A stretch of DNA of 64,000 nucleotides from Chitinophaga cymbidii (GTDB lineage: Bacteria; Bacteroidota; Bacteroidia; Chitinophagales; Chitinophagaceae). Below, piece by piece: positions 63,456 to 64,000 of this stretch (position 1 is the stretch's first letter; the number at the start of each line of letters is the position of its first letter). The position numbers were made by a program, and so were the translations under genes. The notes below the pieces were generated by a model that was not told where the DNA came from, did no database searches, and was given only the letters and a program-made list of their open reading frames with translations. Location of the stretch: the NCBI RefSeq assembly GCF_007992715.1, contig NZ_BKAU01000004.1:496001-560000 (forward strand). The letters run 5' to 3'.

Positions 63456-64000
63456 ATGGAAGCAAGACGGCGGGCAAGGATAGCGATCGCTTTATTCTTT
63501 TTCATTTCGGGTTTGGGGTTTTCAACGTGGGCTTCGCGGATACCCGATCTGCAACAGAAGCTTCATCTGAATGAAGCGGAGCTGGGCAGCGTATTATTTG
63601 CGCTGCCTTTCGGCCTTATGTTCACCATGCCGCTCACAGGCATGCTGTTGCAGCGTTTCAGCAGCAATTCGATCATGTTCACGGGGGCGCTGGCTTTTAA
63701 CGGGATGCTGAGCGTGCTGGGGTTTGTAACGGAGATCTGGCAGCTGGTGATCGCGCTGTTCTGTTTCGGCGCTTCGCGCAACCTGCTCAACATTTCCATG
63801 AATGCGCAGTCCGTCGGCGTACAATCGCTGTACGACCGGTCCATCATCACCACGTTCCACGGCATCTGGAGCGTGGCGGGTTTCAGCGGCGCGGCATTGG
63901 GAGGTTTGATGGTGTTCTGGCGCGTTTCGCCGGGCATTCACTTCCTGGCGGTGGGTGTGCTGATGGTGATCATGGGATTCTTTGCTTACCCCGGCAGTTT
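63456..64000 (+). CDS. Second YbjJ-like MFS transporter, 3' end outside window
   Basis: The frame opens at the ATG at 63456 and stays open to the window end (181 codons seen). It repeats the signatures of its upstream neighbour: FFFISGLGFSTWASRIPDLQQK, NLLNISMNAQSVGVQSLYDRS and TFHGIWSVAGFSGAALGGLMV. The likeness over the shared part indicates an old tandem duplication, with diverged loops. The two could form a heteromeric or redundant transporter pair. Only the first six or so spans are visible here. Confidence 0.9.
   Translation, partial: MEARRRARIAIALFFFISGLGFSTWASRIPDLQQKLHLNEAELGSVLFALPFGLMFTMPLTGMLLQRFSSNSIMFTGALAFNGMLSVLGFVTEIWQLVIALFCFGASRNLLNISMNAQSVGVQSLYDRSIITTFHGIWSVAGFSGAALGGLMVFWRVSPGIHFLAVGVLMVIMGFFAYPGS

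Noticed and set aside
1-64000. tRNA, rRNA, CRISPR arrays, riboswitches, insertion sequences or prophage genes
   Set aside because: None recognised on either strand by reading; tRNAscan, Rfam and IS searches were not run.

Overview
The window reads as chromosomal DNA of a Bacteroidota member, most likely a Chitinophaga-like Chitinophagaceae. The support is three SusC/SusD pairs, a hybrid two-component system, many lipoproteins of the xxxC-K/S-K/D-D type, near absence of Shine-Dalgarno sequences, and repeated matches to the Bacteroidota promoter (TTTG, about 19-21 nt, then TAnnTTTG). By eye the DNA is moderately GC-rich, except for an AT-richer patch at 21.2-22.8 kb. No rRNA, tRNA, CRISPR array or insertion sequence was recognised.

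Region 1 (1-9.2 kb) is a compact polysaccharide utilisation locus (PUL): the 3' part of a hybrid two-component regulator, then SusC, SusD and a GH30 glycosidase. An 11-bp direct repeat with a 21-bp period and a heptamer array lie between regulator and susC. Region 2 (9.3-20.5 kb) is housekeeping and accessory: a lipoprotein, a cysteine-rich AraC regulator next to a DinB protein, DusB, an M23 peptidase with C-terminal repeats, a phosphatase/phosphotransferase pair, a sulfatase, an AHSA1 protein and a NarL-type two-component pair. Region 3 (20.6-24.5 kb) has a small lipoprotein, an HTH/AbiEii toxin-antitoxin-like pair with a possible 51-residue gene, and a secreted FAD oxidoreductase. Region 4 (24.7-34 kb) is a small secreted protein, an RND efflux operon, a Crp-like regulator, an H-protein-like/methyltransferase pair and a membrane histidine kinase.

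Region 5 (34-59 kb) holds a secreted calcineurin-like phosphoesterase, a GH78 alpha-L-rhamnosidase, a helical protein of unknown role on the other strand, and an 18-kb run of eleven co-directional genes: SusC, SusD, fasciclin-CBM6 lipoprotein, DUF5007-like, SusC, SusD, fasciclin lipoprotein, DUF5008-like, alkaline-phosphatase-like/LamG, DUF1735-like and ribokinase. This operon has two SusCD pairs but no glycoside hydrolase. The 16-bp palindrome GCTAAATCGATTTAGC occurs twice, with mismatches, before it and once directly before the rhamnosidase start, so the two are probably one regulon under an off-window LacI-type repressor. I regard this as the most interesting system here.

Region 6 (59-64 kb) holds a secreted Gfo/Idh/MocA oxidoreductase, a methyltransferase, an AraC-VOC operon and two tandem YbjJ-like MFS transporters, the second cut by the window end. 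Domain names are recognised from sequence by eye; no database search was run.
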